Virus record (IMG/VR): IMGVR_UViG_3300048838_001106
Location: 1 to 64,000 of that record
DNA from: a virus
Strand: one strand, 5' to 3'
DNA length: 64,000 nucleotides
A program made the position numbers and the translations under genes. Every line of letters begins with the position of its first letter. The stretch's first letter is position 1. Shown one piece after another: positions 52,742 to 61,657 of the stretch. The notes under the pieces are model-generated. The model made no database searches, was not told the DNA's origin, and worked only from the letters and a program-made list of their open reading frames with translations.

Positions 52742-55700
52742 TCAATCCGGTGCGTTAGGGTCTTCGACCATCTTGGTAGCAGCCTGCTTAGCTTTGTTGT
52801 TGGTCCCGAGCAACGCGCGTGTGTTGTCCTCAAGAGCGCGCGCGTTGTAATCCACGGATGCATTAAGCCTGCTAAAGAATTGGCTCTGTGCTTCGATCGC
52901 GATCTCTTGATTAGTGATGCCTTCGCTGGTGGCGCCTACTCCCTTCGTTTTGATATCTAGCTCACCACCGCCCATACCCATGTCTCCAAGGAGATCTAGA
53001 GCCGTAAGCATGTCCTCATCTTTCTCCAAATCCAGAGACTGGAACTTAGAGAAGTTGCTGGCGCCCATGGTTTTTTGAAGGGCGGCTGCATTGACTCCTG
53101 TCGCCTTTTGAAGACGCGCTGCGTGACTTTTGAGATTGTCGTCCTTCTTGAATGCTACCTCACCATTCGCGCCAGCGCCCTGAAGCACGGCTGCTGCTTC
53201 TCTGCTGGACGTTAGCAGGTTGTCGAACGCAGCGGCCTGCCGAGTGTCACCAATCTTAGACAGGGCTCCTGCTTTTAGCTTGGTGATGTCTGCTCTGCCG
53301 TTAGAGACGGCGACCCTGTCTTCGACTCGTGGAACATTAAGTATTCTGTCAGCCTGCACCATAAGTGCTTCCTGATGATCTTTAGACAGGCCCTTGAACT
53401 TAGCGCGCGCGGACTCCAGTTTGCTTATATGTGCGTCGCCCTCCGTCTCCAGCAGGGACTTGTGTAGCTGCTGAGCTATGGATTTCATGCCTCCTGTTGA
53501 TTCAAGTGCTGCTGCTAGTGCCAGGTAGTATCCCTGCTCAGACGCGTCATCCCCTGTCAACATGAGCATAACTTCCATGGCCGCGCGCTGCGAATCATTT
53601 AGGTCGTCTATTTCTACGTCCTTAAATATTTCGCCGCCAAACATAGCTGACAACGCCGCGTTAGCGTTGGCGCCTCCGCCAGCCCCGGTAAACTCTCTTC
53701 CTAGCTTAGTGGCGTTAGCGACAAGAGCTTTTTCTGTGTGGAAAGTTTGATACTGCTCGGCCTTAGAACCGCCAGCCAGTGCCGCTGTGTCCATGAAAGC
53801 GCGCTGCTCGGCTTCTGTCAGGTTGTCCCAGCCAGGCACGGCTTCTCTGAAATCTGAAAGTGCAATCATGCCTGGGTCTGTGATGCCCATACCTACTTCG
53901 CTGGCCATCTTTTTGCCAATGGTAACCTGAGCCTTGGCCAGTACAGCATCATCTCCTATCTTAGCACGAAGCGACGCTCTGGCCGCGGCTCTGTCTTCGC
54001 TAGACAGCGGTTTGCCGTACGACCCAGCTAGCTTATCTAACGCGGCAGCGTCTGTTTCCGATGGATCTAAGTAGTTTCTTAAAGCACCTAGTGACCTGCC
54101 AGCTCTGGAATTAGACATGGCATATCTGCCAGTGCCAAATAGGGCTTCGTTGCCGTCGTGAGCCATGTGATCGTACGAGCCCTGAATAACCCTGGCCCCA
54201 AAACTTCGTATAGTCCCCCGGCCCATCAGCTCATCTCTATACGTCAGGTCTTCGTCGAACATGCTAAATTTGTCCGACCCTTCATTGACAGCTTTGTCCG
54301 CGTACAGAAGCGCTTCCTTCCTTGAAACGCCGGGTGTCTGCATGCCTTCGCGCACAGCACGTCTAACGCCAACAGCTTCCAGCTTCGCGCTCTCTTCCAT
54401 GCCCTCTATGGTGTCGGACCATGATCTTTGCATGCTGTCTATCGGTGACGGCAGTCGCATGCCGTGTCGCGCTAAAAACCCAAACTCAGGCGCAGTTCTT
54501 TGTGATGCTTCAAATTGTTGGCGCTCCAGCTCCTTGTTCATCTGTGCCATGATGTTCTTTTGATACGTCTTGTCTGTCTGTCGCATCAAAACAGCTGCGG
54601 CGTCCTCGCCCACATTCATATTAAGGATAGACTGGACATCGAGATTTGGGTTCCGCTCTGACAGTGTCAAAGCCATATCAAACATCATGCGCTGCGCACC
54701 TGCGGGGCCTGACATGTCCCCAAGCGCGTTCGTCAATTCCCTTCGCTGATTGCCTGCAAGGTTCTGCCATGCTTTTTGTGACAAGTCTGTGCGCCCGGAC
54801 GCTGCCTGAAGCGCGTCGTGAAATGTAGTCTTTCCTGTTTGCAAATCCCGCAGGCGATCTTTGTTAATGGACAGGCGCCCGCCTTTGCCTTCGTCAACCA
54901 GGAAAGGCAGAATGTACTGTGATAGAGCAGAGATCGACGCACCTCCAACCTCAGTCATCATCTGCGCGACACCAGACTCGCCACCATACATGGCCAGGTC
55001 GCGCTCATTGAACGTGCCTGCCGCCATGAGTTGCTTGGTGGCGCCGAGTGCATGCACACCTGCCTGAAGACCTTGTGCGCCAGCTAACCCGAGTTGCTGG
55101 TATGTGACTGCTCCCTGCATACCCTGCGTCTGCATGGCCTCTTCTACAGACACCCCCGCCATGCGTGAGTATGCCTCCATGTTTCTCAGGGCCTCGTCCA
55201 TCTTATTCATGCCCATTCCAAGCTGACGTAGCTTGCCTATCTTTTGAATGTTGGCCTGAAAGTCAGGATCTCCGGTTATCTGAGACATCGTTGAGACTAA
55301 CGACATGATGTTCTTGGTAGCCTTGATGATCTGTTCAGAATTCTGTTCGAAGTCTAAAAGCCCCTGCTCACCCGACATCTGAACAAGCCTGGTGATGTCC
55401 TTGCGATTCATGTCCCCGTTAGTAGAGCTTGCCAGACGATCCATGCCATACGTCATGCGCTGAGCCGCTGACGATGACAGCCCTGTTCCAGATATGTCAG
55501 TGTCTGCATTCGAGGACAGCATATACGCCCTGGAAGCGTACTGCGTCTGGATAGCATCATACCTTCTCTCCAGTGCAGGACGCATCACTGCAGCTACAGC
55601 TCTGTCCGCTCCTGGCACAAATTGCAGCATCTCTCCCGCTACTGCACCGATACCGCTGCCAGCGATAGGGTTGCCAACTGCGGCACCGCCTACAGCACCA

Positions 55701-56446
55701 ATGCCCATGCCTATCAGGCCGCCCACGTGTCCTAACGCCATCTTAGCAGCGCCATCTGCATAGCTTTGGTAGCCCTGCTGCTGTGCTCTTGTCATGTCTA
55801 GCGATTGATTCAGAGCGGCGTCGTAAGGCCTGGAAAAAGAGAACTCTCTTGTACGCTGAAGGTCTGAAACGGGCAGCATAGCCAGCGGAGGTCCTACGCC
55901 TCCAAGTCCCATGGGAGCTGCTGTACTCGGTCTATCTAGCATCTGACTGCGAAACACACCCATGTTGTGTGATGTCATCATGCCAGCGCCTGGGTACATC
56001 ATGCTCGGGTCCATGTATGCTGCGGTAGACGCGTTCATAATCTGCTGACTGCGTGCCTGAGCCAGCGCAGCCTGCATGCCAAACGGGTCTGACCCTGCAT
56101 GCATCATAGGCTGCTGCATCGGTGGCATCATAGGCTGCTGCATGAATGGCATGGGGGCTGGTTGATACGCCGGTTGCGGCGCCTGATACTGCGATGTAGG
56201 TGCTACACTCATTGGCGGCACGTACGGCATTACTGGCGCAGGTGGAGGTATCTGCATGGGAATAAACGGTGCACTTGCCGAGGCACCATACATAGCCATC
56301 ACCTGTGGAGGCACAAAATCGGTAATTCTTGGAAGAGCAGGCGGCGGGGTAATCCCAAAGTTAGACACTGTGTTGGACATACCCTGGTAGCCCATGGTCA
56401 CGTCCGCCATCACATCCGATAGTGATCTTCCAAAATCGTCAGACAT
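52742..56446 (-). CDS. Tape-measure-like tail protein
   Basis: 1234 residues, ATG with AGAGGTG upstream that overlaps the chaperone stop codon. The N-terminal ~170 residues are Pro/Met/Gln-rich and disordered; about 245-275 is a Gly/Ala hydrophobic helix ('GGLIGMGIGAVGGAAVG'); the rest is long helical sequence rich in Ala, Met, Gln and Glu. Size, helical content, the hydrophobic segment and the frameshifting chaperone pair directly upstream identify it as the protein that sets tail length. No lytic domain is evident. The Met/Pro-rich head is unusual. Confidence 0.8.
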   Translation of the reverse strand: MSDDFGRSLSDVMADVTMGYQGMSNTVSNFGITPPPALPRITDFVPPQVMAMYGASASAPFIPMQIPPPAPVMPYVPPMSVAPTSQYQAPQPAYQPAPMPFMQQPMMPPMQQPMMHAGSDPFGMQAALAQARSQQIMNASTAAYMDPSMMYPGAGMMTSHNMGVFRSQMLDRPSTAAPMGLGGVGPPLAMLPVSDLQRTREFSFSRPYDAALNQSLDMTRAQQQGYQSYADGAAKMALGHVGGLIGMGIGAVGGAAVGNPIAGSGIGAVAGEMLQFVPGADRAVAAVMRPALERRYDAIQTQYASRAYMLSSNADTDISGTGLSSSAAQRMTYGMDRLASSTNGDMNRKDITRLVQMSGEQGLLDFEQNSEQIIKATKNIMSLVSTMSQITGDPDFQANIQKIGKLRQLGMGMNKMDEALRNMEAYSRMAGVSVEEAMQTQGMQGAVTYQQLGLAGAQGLQAGVHALGATKQLMAAGTFNERDLAMYGGESGVAQMMTEVGGASISALSQYILPFLVDEGKGGRLSINKDRLRDLQTGKTTFHDALQAASGRTDLSQKAWQNLAGNQRRELTNALGDMSGPAGAQRMMFDMALTLSERNPNLDVQSILNMNVGEDAAAVLMRQTDKTYQKNIMAQMNKELERQQFEASQRTAPEFGFLARHGMRLPSPIDSMQRSWSDTIEGMEESAKLEAVGVRRAVREGMQTPGVSRKEALLYADKAVNEGSDKFSMFDEDLTYRDELMGRGTIRSFGARVIQGSYDHMAHDGNEALFGTGRYAMSNSRAGRSLGALRNYLDPSETDAAALDKLAGSYGKPLSSEDRAAARASLRAKIGDDAVLAKAQVTIGKKMASEVGMGITDPGMIALSDFREAVPGWDNLTEAEQRAFMDTAALAGGSKAEQYQTFHTEKALVANATKLGREFTGAGGGANANAALSAMFGGEIFKDVEIDDLNDSQRAAMEVMLMLTGDDASEQGYYLALAAALESTGGMKSIAQQLHKSLLETEGDAHISKLESARAKFKGLSKDHQEALMVQADRILNVPRVEDRVAVSNGRADITKLKAGALSKIGDTRQAAAFDNLLTSSREAAAVLQGAGANGEVAFKKDDNLKSHAARLQKATGVNAAALQKTMGASNFSKFQSLDLEKDEDMLTALDLLGDMGMGGGELDIKTKGVGATSEGITNQEIAIEAQSQFFSRLNASVDYNARALEDNTRALLGTNNKAKQAATKMVEDPNAPD

Positions 56447-56457
56447 TTATTGCACCT

Positions 56458-56811
56458 CTAGTCTTCTCCTCTCAGCCATGAGTTGAGGTCGAAAGACTCT
56501 GATTCCATCTTGTCCAGACGCTCGAACAGCTTTCGCTTTTCCTGGCTTTCGCGAAGACGCATCTCGAGAGTTCGCCTGTGATAAGAAGTACCATACGCGG
56601 ATTGGTCTATCTCCGCGAGACTCTTTCGCAAAGAGACCTTGAGGAAATCATACCTCTTTTGAAACTCCACGTCTGCTGGAACGCCCGCCATTGAATACGT
56701 TATCATGGCGTCTTGCTGCAACAAAGTAGCCTGCAGCTGGCGCTCTCTGCGTAGAACTTCCGCCCACAACCTGTTAGTTGCCATGCCTGTCAGCGAGTGG
56801 TAGTCCGGCAA
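56458..56811 (-). CDS. Tail assembly chaperone extension (GT-type, read by -1 frameshift)
   Basis: About 117 residues if read from TTG 56811, but no normal start is convincing: ATG 56784 has its AGG only one base away. The frame is open back through 56865, where a slippery heptamer in the preceding gene would feed it by -1 frameshift. The resulting fusion is about 346 residues. The sequence is a charged coiled coil ('LWAEVLRRERQLQATLLQQD'). In lambda-like phages the G and GT proteins arise this way just upstream of the tape measure gene and coat it during assembly. Confidence 0.75.
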   Translation of the reverse strand: MPDYHSLTGMATNRLWAEVLRRERQLQATLLQQDAMITYSMAGVPADVEFQKRYDFLKVSLRKSLAEIDQSAYGTSYHRRTLEMRLRESQEKRKLFERLDKMESESFDLNSWLRGED

Positions 56812-56825
56812 CTCAATACCCCGCG

Positions 56826-56871
56826 TTCTAAACGTGATGCGCGTGTTTAGAAGAGGGTTGGATAAAAATTT
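56826..56871 (-). promoter_or_regulatory. Programmed -1 frameshift element
   Basis: On the - strand, the heptamer A AAT TTT (56871-56865) fits X-XXY-YYZ and is in the correct zero frame of the upstream gene (GAA-AAT-TTT-TAT). Twelve bases later an 8-base inverted repeat TTCTAAAC / GTTTAGAA (56852-56845 and 56833-56826) flanks an 11-base loop, and the stem contains the zero-frame stop codon. The loop (CGCG) could also pair with a CGCG just downstream, a possible pseudoknot. Confidence 0.8.
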
Positions 56872-57497
56872 TCCAGGTACCCCTCAGAGAATACTGTGTT
56901 GATTTTGCGATCGAAGTCGTAGAGTTTACGCTGCAGGATGGTGAACGCCGGCTGCGGAATGCTGCTTAGCCAGGCCAGTGTCTTCTGCACATCTTCGGGA
57001 GTCTGGTTAGGGAACACGCGGTCGCCATATCTCACAATCGAACTTGCCAGGTGCTGGCGCGCGATCTCAAACTCTATGCTGGTTCGGTACTGCGGCATCT
57101 CCTTCTCCAGCGCCCGGTTTAGCCGCGCCTGGTCAGTCAGGGTCCTTGTACGAAACGTCACGGACACCGAGTCAGTAATTTTAATAGTCTCTTCATACTG
57201 CCGAAGCGTGACGACGATGCAGTCTATGATGCCAAGGGCTTCTTTGAGCGGAATGTTCTCTTTTTCCAGCGCTGCGCGGTACCGCTCTTGTGGAGACTTA
57301 TCCAGCTCTTCCATAGCTGCTTTAATGGCCGCATCCTCTTTGTCAAAGACTTCCTGACTGGCTGTGACCACGGGTGCTGCCATAGAACTTCCAGTGGAGC
57401 TGGCAAGATACTCACGAACTTCGTCAGCCACGGACGCCGGCGCATGCCTGTCCGTGTCGACTACTGGGGGCTGGTTGATGAGGTCTTCACTCTGCAT
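56847..57497 (-). CDS. Tail assembly chaperone (G-type)
   Basis: 216 residues from ATG 57497 (GGAG five bases upstream); an ATG eight codons earlier is less well supported. The first 70 residues are acidic and probably disordered; the remainder is helical ('AIKAAMEELDKSPQERYRAA', 'TLTDQARLNRALEKEMPQYR'). A slippery site near codon 211 leads a fraction of ribosomes into the following frame. Position upstream of the tape measure gene gives the function: keeping the tape measure unaggregated while the tube forms. First gene of the long - strand virion operon. Confidence 0.75.
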   Translation of the reverse strand: MQSEDLINQPPVVDTDRHAPASVADEVREYLASSTGSSMAAPVVTASQEVFDKEDAAIKAAMEELDKSPQERYRAALEKENIPLKEALGIIDCIVVTLRQYEETIKITDSVSVTFRTRTLTDQARLNRALEKEMPQYRTSIEFEIARQHLASSIVRYGDRVFPNQTPEDVQKTLAWLSSIPQPAFTILQRKLYDFDRKINTVFSEGYLENFYPTLF

Positions 57498-57567
57498 ATT
57501 TTCTCCGGTATAGCCGCACATTTTGTGGTAGAAGAGGACGCCTCCAAACTCTATAGCAGGTCAGTAT

Positions 57568-57909
57568 ATGGAACGACAAGAGATAACACTGTTCGACGTT
57601 ACAAGAAATGAGTGGATGTCACTTCGCAACGCGTTCAAAGAGTTCGACGTAGAATCCGGGGAAGAAACCGAAGCAGACAACTGCTGGGATGCGCGCCTTC
57701 GAACCGACTGGAAAGAAGACGAAGTCATGTACTGGAGCCGCAGCAGCTGGAGAGAGGGTTTCTGGCACGCGAAGATGGTGCTCATACCCGCCACCGAAGA
57801 CACCTGCACGATTGTGTTAGTGCGCGGCGACGACCCGAAAGCCATGTTGCTAACCAGGACACTGGAATACATAGAGCCGTTTCTCAGAAAACATAAAGGA
57901 GCCACATGA
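57568..57909 (+). CDS. Hypothetical protein, Trp-rich
   Basis: 113 residues, ATG start. Several Trp residues (NEWMSLRN, DNCWDARL, SSWREGFWHAKM) and a beta-rich centre; no recognised motif. First gene of a + strand block of small, tightly overlapping genes that diverges from the tail operon over 70 bases (57498-57567) with no clear promoter. Confidence 0.6.
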   Translation: MERQEITLFDVTRNEWMSLRNAFKEFDVESGEETEADNCWDARLRTDWKEDEVMYWSRSSWREGFWHAKMVLIPATEDTCTIVLVRGDDPKAMLLTRTLEYIEPFLRKHKGAT

Positions 57910-58214
57910 AGGGAGAAGTGATAGCCAGGGACACCCTGCGTCTGTTGACGTACGTGGAGTGTAAGAAGTGTGAAAAGGCCGCGGCCGAGATAAGTGTAGG
58001 CACGACAATTCGTGCCGCAGCATTGGATAGCGGCGCTGTTATTGAAGGGGAACTTCTGGGCGTCACACTGAAAAGTAGCCCTGCCCAGTCAACTGGATAC
58101 GTGCTGCGTGCCACGCCATCGAGGTGTGTGGAGACCGTGTCGCTAGCAGGGCCTATAGAGGTCTGCTGCGGCCAGTGCAAACGAACCGTCGGCAGTGTGA
58201 CACTATGGACCTGA
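57906..58214 (+). CDS. Small protein with two Cys pairs
   Basis: 102 residues; ATG overlaps the previous stop (ATGA). C-x2-C at about 19-22 (ECKKCEK) and a C-terminal CCGQC at about 87-91 suggest one zinc site formed by both ends, with a beta-barrel-like middle. Function unknown. Confidence 0.6.
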   Translation: MKGEVIARDTLRLLTYVECKKCEKAAAEISVGTTIRAAALDSGAVIEGELLGVTLKSSPAQSTGYVLRATPSRCVETVSLAGPIEVCCGQCKRTVGSVTLWT

Positions 58215-58876
58215 CAGCTTCAGAGTACCCATGCTGGCTATACTCTGCCGTGCAACCACTGCATAGCATCCAGTGTACTGATGCGTCTGCGTGGTACAGA
58301 TACCGAAGGAAAAAATGGAAGCGTATAGCACCAGACAAGACCAGCACACGATTGATCAAGCTGCTAGATTCAATGGGAATTGGCACAGATGTGCTTGTCA
58401 AATTCATGGACGACGCAGGGTTCGGTGCTTACCAGGACATCGTGCGGCGGATCGTGGCGTACAACGCGCCTCCCAGTGCTTACTCGCCAGACGTTCTGGA
58501 TGCGATAGCCACATCTCTGGCGGTGCCAGTGACGTATCTATACATGGAGAACATCAACAGTATTCCTAACATCTTCAGGGCAAGATACGCCGTGACCAAA
58601 CACAGCATGTTCAAGCCAGCTACTGAGGAAAAAGAAGCCGAACTGTCTGACGCTGTGTTCACCGGTGTGTTGAGCGTACCTAGCGCAGGGCCTGCTTTAC
58701 GTGTCTTCCACGTACTGTACACGGTGGATGGTGTGGGAGGCTACAAACGCGCTCACGTGATTACGTCTGATGCAAAGCGGGCTGCAGACGTGTTGTTGTC
58801 TCAGATACCTGACGCCTCTGTCGTGGAAACATCTTCGCAAGCCCTAATCGACGGGTTGATAGTCTACGGGAGTTAA
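58205..58876 (+). CDS. Hypothetical protein
   Basis: 223 residues from ATG 58205 (10-base overlap with the previous gene). The region near residues 12-38 has 'YSAVQPLHSIQ' and 'ASAWYRYRRKKWKRI', very basic; the centre is helical, and the end has a beta-alpha pattern ('AHVITSDAKRAADVLLSQIP'). No known family. Confidence 0.6.
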   Translation: MDLTASEYPCWLYSAVQPLHSIQCTDASAWYRYRRKKWKRIAPDKTSTRLIKLLDSMGIGTDVLVKFMDDAGFGAYQDIVRRIVAYNAPPSAYSPDVLDAIATSLAVPVTYLYMENINSIPNIFRARYAVTKHSMFKPATEEKEAELSDAVFTGVLSVPSAGPALRVFHVLYTVDGVGGYKRAHVITSDAKRAADVLLSQIPDASVVETSSQALIDGLIVYGS

Positions 58877-58878
58877 AT

Positions 58879-59316
58879 ATGAAGATGGTGTTAGAGATGA
58901 AATACACGCCAAGAAACGGCGTGTCAGTGCTAGTGAGTAGCGCATGGAGCGCCAGAACGATGCACGCGCAGGTGCCCGCATGGGTTCGGTACGTTCACAT
59001 GACCCCTTTGTACAGAAATGACGCCCTGTACTTCAACCTACATAAACTGTTTGTAGACAGTCCACTGGTGGTTGGAGCCGTAGTAACTCGGCATGAGAGG
59101 GGCTCCCTACATGCGACAGCGTCATTGCTGTACTACCTGTCAGAATCCGACTGCGAGGCAGCGTTGACGAGCGCTGCGCAAAGCAAAAACGCTATACAAC
59201 CCTGGGAAATATTGCTGCAGCCTGGCGGTAAGGAAACCTGGGGGAAAGTCACAGTACCTGCAACCTTGATCCTCCCAGACATCCTGGGCATGGAGGTAGA
59301 ATGTCAACTACAGTAA
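58879..59316 (+). CDS. Hypothetical protein
   Basis: 145 residues, ATG start with a GGGAG purine run upstream. Alpha/beta composition; no cysteine pairs or catalytic motif. Overlaps the next gene by 16 bases. Unknown function. Confidence 0.58.
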   Translation: MKMVLEMKYTPRNGVSVLVSSAWSARTMHAQVPAWVRYVHMTPLYRNDALYFNLHKLFVDSPLVVGAVVTRHERGSLHATASLLYYLSESDCEAALTSAAQSKNAIQPWEILLQPGGKETWGKVTVPATLILPDILGMEVECQLQ

Positions 59317-59765
59317 ACGTGCGCTTCCTGACGCGCGAGTTTGAGCCGAAAGATGCGATATGGCTACGCAAGCGAACCGTAGAGCTGCCGTGGCACATGA
59401 TGCATGATGTGCTTCAGGAAGCGATCGGTGTGGATGTGTTTGTCGAGGGCAGTCCTGATGTGTACCTCACCGATTGTGACGGGTTACACGTTGTAGAGCC
59501 GCTTCTCGCGTCGCTTGTGTTGGACGGACCCGGCTTGCCACCCATGAAGTGCCTGGCGGTGGACATCCAGGTCAAGATCGCTGCCGAAATGGTTGTGGCC
59601 GACTTGTATTTCTGCAGCTATGCGGAGTATCTCGGAGAGTTGTATGCTGGAGCTCCGTCATCAAGAGTATTCTTTGATGACGAGACTACAGTTCTTGACA
59701 CGGAGATACCTGCATGGATGAATACCGAAAGCAGCGGTACATACGAAGAGAATACCGCGACCTAA
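59301..59765 (+). CDS. Hypothetical protein
   Basis: 154 residues, ATG with GGAGG eight bases before. Acidic at the C-terminus; beta-rich centre ('MKCLAVDIQVKIAAEMVVAD'). Its last 52 bases also encode the start of the next gene in another frame. Unknown function. Confidence 0.58.
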   Translation: MSTTVNVRFLTREFEPKDAIWLRKRTVELPWHMMHDVLQEAIGVDVFVEGSPDVYLTDCDGLHVVEPLLASLVLDGPGLPPMKCLAVDIQVKIAAEMVVADLYFCSYAEYLGELYAGAPSSRVFFDDETTVLDTEIPAWMNTESSGTYEENTAT

Positions 59766-60220
59766 ACACAGAATCACTAGGGGAGCTAAAAGAAAACACG
59801 GCTGAGTGGTCGTACCTGTCAGAGTACGCAGACGCCGTGCCATTGACAGAGTATACCGGTACGCTGCGAAAGGACGCCGGCATCAAAGCAGCAAAGCAAC
59901 GCGCCGCACTTAAGGACCATATTTACGTGTGCTCGCTCGATGTCGTAAAGCCAATCCTGAGACACACTAACCTAGAGTTGTTTCTGTCATCGATACCAGA
60001 CGTGTGCACCTCTCGGACAGGTGCTTACTGGGTGCTTGGCCTGTCTGATTTCGATCCAAACACAGATGCAGACTATACCCGCCTGCGTCTCTATCTTACG
60101 TCGATTGTCCCCATGAGTGTGCTGGACGGCTTTGCGGTGTGCACCCCTCCGGTTAAATTGAAGCATCACACCGCGCAGCTCACAGCAATACCAACCCCAG
60201 AATGGATAACAAACAAATGA
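59714..60220 (+). CDS. Hypothetical protein
   Basis: 168 residues from ATG 59714 with GGAG nine bases upstream. Tyr/Arg-rich helical N-terminus ('EYRKQRYIRREYRDL') and an alpha/beta remainder. It overlaps the previous gene by 52 bases, unusually long for this block, but has the better binding site. No family recognised. Confidence 0.58.
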   Translation: MDEYRKQRYIRREYRDLNTESLGELKENTAEWSYLSEYADAVPLTEYTGTLRKDAGIKAAKQRAALKDHIYVCSLDVVKPILRHTNLELFLSSIPDVCTSRTGAYWVLGLSDFDPNTDADYTRLRLYLTSIVPMSVLDGFAVCTPPVKLKHHTAQLTAIPTPEWITNK

Positions 60221-60474
60221 GTTTCGATCCTACTATGCCTCTTATCACTGCGTACCTTCAACTGTGTGTAGGGAAGAACGCCGACATCTACAGAAATGAA
60301 AAAGTGCGTGGTGTGCACCAGCTAGCCCTGGCAAACCTGAGCGCTACCGAATCGTGGTTAGACGTCGAAACACTATACCTTGAAGCCATTCACGAAATCA
60401 TCGGCCCGGAGTGTCCTGGGCCCCTTAAAGACATGATACTGGCGATCAAAGAGATCGCGAAGGAGTCTGTATGA
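60217..60474 (+). CDS. Small hypothetical helical protein
   Basis: 85 residues from ATG 60217, chosen because ATGA overlaps the preceding stop; an ATG 15 bases earlier is possible. Mostly helical ('LYLEAIHEIIGPE', 'LKDMILAIKEIAKE'). Unknown. Confidence 0.55.
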   Translation: MSFDPTMPLITAYLQLCVGKNADIYRNEKVRGVHQLALANLSATESWLDVETLYLEAIHEIIGPECPGPLKDMILAIKEIAKESV

Positions 60475-60824
60475 GCAAGTTCAATACCGAATACTCTCTT
60501 GAGCACGAAGGCGTGCCTACCTGTGCTACCACTGTTGACGTGCGTCCTGGATGGGATGTTATTCTGGAGTACTTCAAGCCGTACGCTGGAGAAGTAACCG
60601 CACCGCCCATTCGTCTGACTGGATATCTGGTGGCGCGCGAGAAAATGTTGCAGGGCGACATCAATGTTGCTCTGGAAAAGTCGAAGTACCTGGCGTCGCT
60701 TCCAGAGACCGCTCGCGAGTTCGTCAAAGACCTTGACGGCGGATTCGACGGATTGAATGAGGACATCCAGTATCTGATGGATGAATATGTTGGCATCCTG
60801 ACCATCAAGGATCAGGTACTGTGA
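60471..60824 (+). CDS. Hypothetical protein
   Basis: 117 residues; ATG overlaps the previous stop (ATGA) and GTG of the next gene overlaps its own stop (GTGA). Acidic, with a helical second half. Unknown function. Confidence 0.58.
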   Translation: MSKFNTEYSLEHEGVPTCATTVDVRPGWDVILEYFKPYAGEVTAPPIRLTGYLVAREKMLQGDINVALEKSKYLASLPETAREFVKDLDGGFDGLNEDIQYLMDEYVGILTIKDQVL

Positions 60825-61657
60825 GTAAGACGCTGCAGGACGTCGTAGACAAATGGTACCAGGGACGAAGCGCACACTATTCAGGAGTTAGAGTCAGCAC
60901 AGACGGTGTTCGTCTGTGGTCATACAGAACGCAGATAGCCTGGGCAGGTATCGGCGTATACTGCATCGATGCCACCAGTTACTCCGTGTCAACGTCGAGG
61001 CATCAGCGTCTAGCAATCGAGGCGGCGAGTGACGAAGCTCTCCATTACTGGGGAAGAGAAAGCTACAAAGGCAAAGGTTGGACGTGTCGCACATCCTTGT
61101 TTCGCGAAGACGTGACTCTGCTTAGAGAAAACGCTGCTGACACTGACATATTTCAAGTCATGCTTCCAGCAGGCACCGCATACAAGTACTTCAGTGTGGC
61201 AGCGGTAAAGCAGCGTGGGGATGTCTATCTATTCTACATCCAGGCCAACGCCGTGTCTCACCCGTCTCCCTGGCTTGGAAACGTGCTTCGCCCAGGCAGA
61301 GGCATCATCGGTCAGACAACTGACTGTCCATCCTCGGTAGCGGACTTGATCAGGGATTGGGTGCCAGAGGCACTCTATCCTGCGCGGAATGAGGGAAGGC
61401 TGTTCTCATACGAGGGTCTGCTGTTCGAGGAATTGGAGCCGAAACGCGGCACATTCTCCAGAACTAAGAATGGACCAGTTTACGTCGGTGAGACGACAAC
61501 CGGGCGGCCCGTGACAGCACTAGACGTGAGTGTGGAAGATCCGTCTGTGTTCTACGGACGCATTCAGATGGGCAACGAGCACACACTTCGATTGCCAGGA
61601 AACAAGTGGTGGCGCGCGCACAGATCGGCGTACCACCCAACAATACAAGGAGGGTAA
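60821..61657 (+). CDS. Hypothetical protein
   Basis: 278 residues from GTG 60821. Beta-rich with many aromatic residues ('GVRLWSYRTQIAWAGIGVYC'); a basic middle near residue 80 ('YKGKGWTC'). It ends just before a strong binding site for the next gene. No known motif; unknown function. Confidence 0.6.
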   Translation: MSKTLQDVVDKWYQGRSAHYSGVRVSTDGVRLWSYRTQIAWAGIGVYCIDATSYSVSTSRHQRLAIEAASDEALHYWGRESYKGKGWTCRTSLFREDVTLLRENAADTDIFQVMLPAGTAYKYFSVAAVKQRGDVYLFYIQANAVSHPSPWLGNVLRPGRGIIGQTTDCPSSVADLIRDWVPEALYPARNEGRLFSYEGLLFEELEPKRGTFSRTKNGPVYVGETTTGRPVTALDVSVEDPSVFYGRIQMGNEHTLRLPGNKWWRAHRSAYHPTIQGG

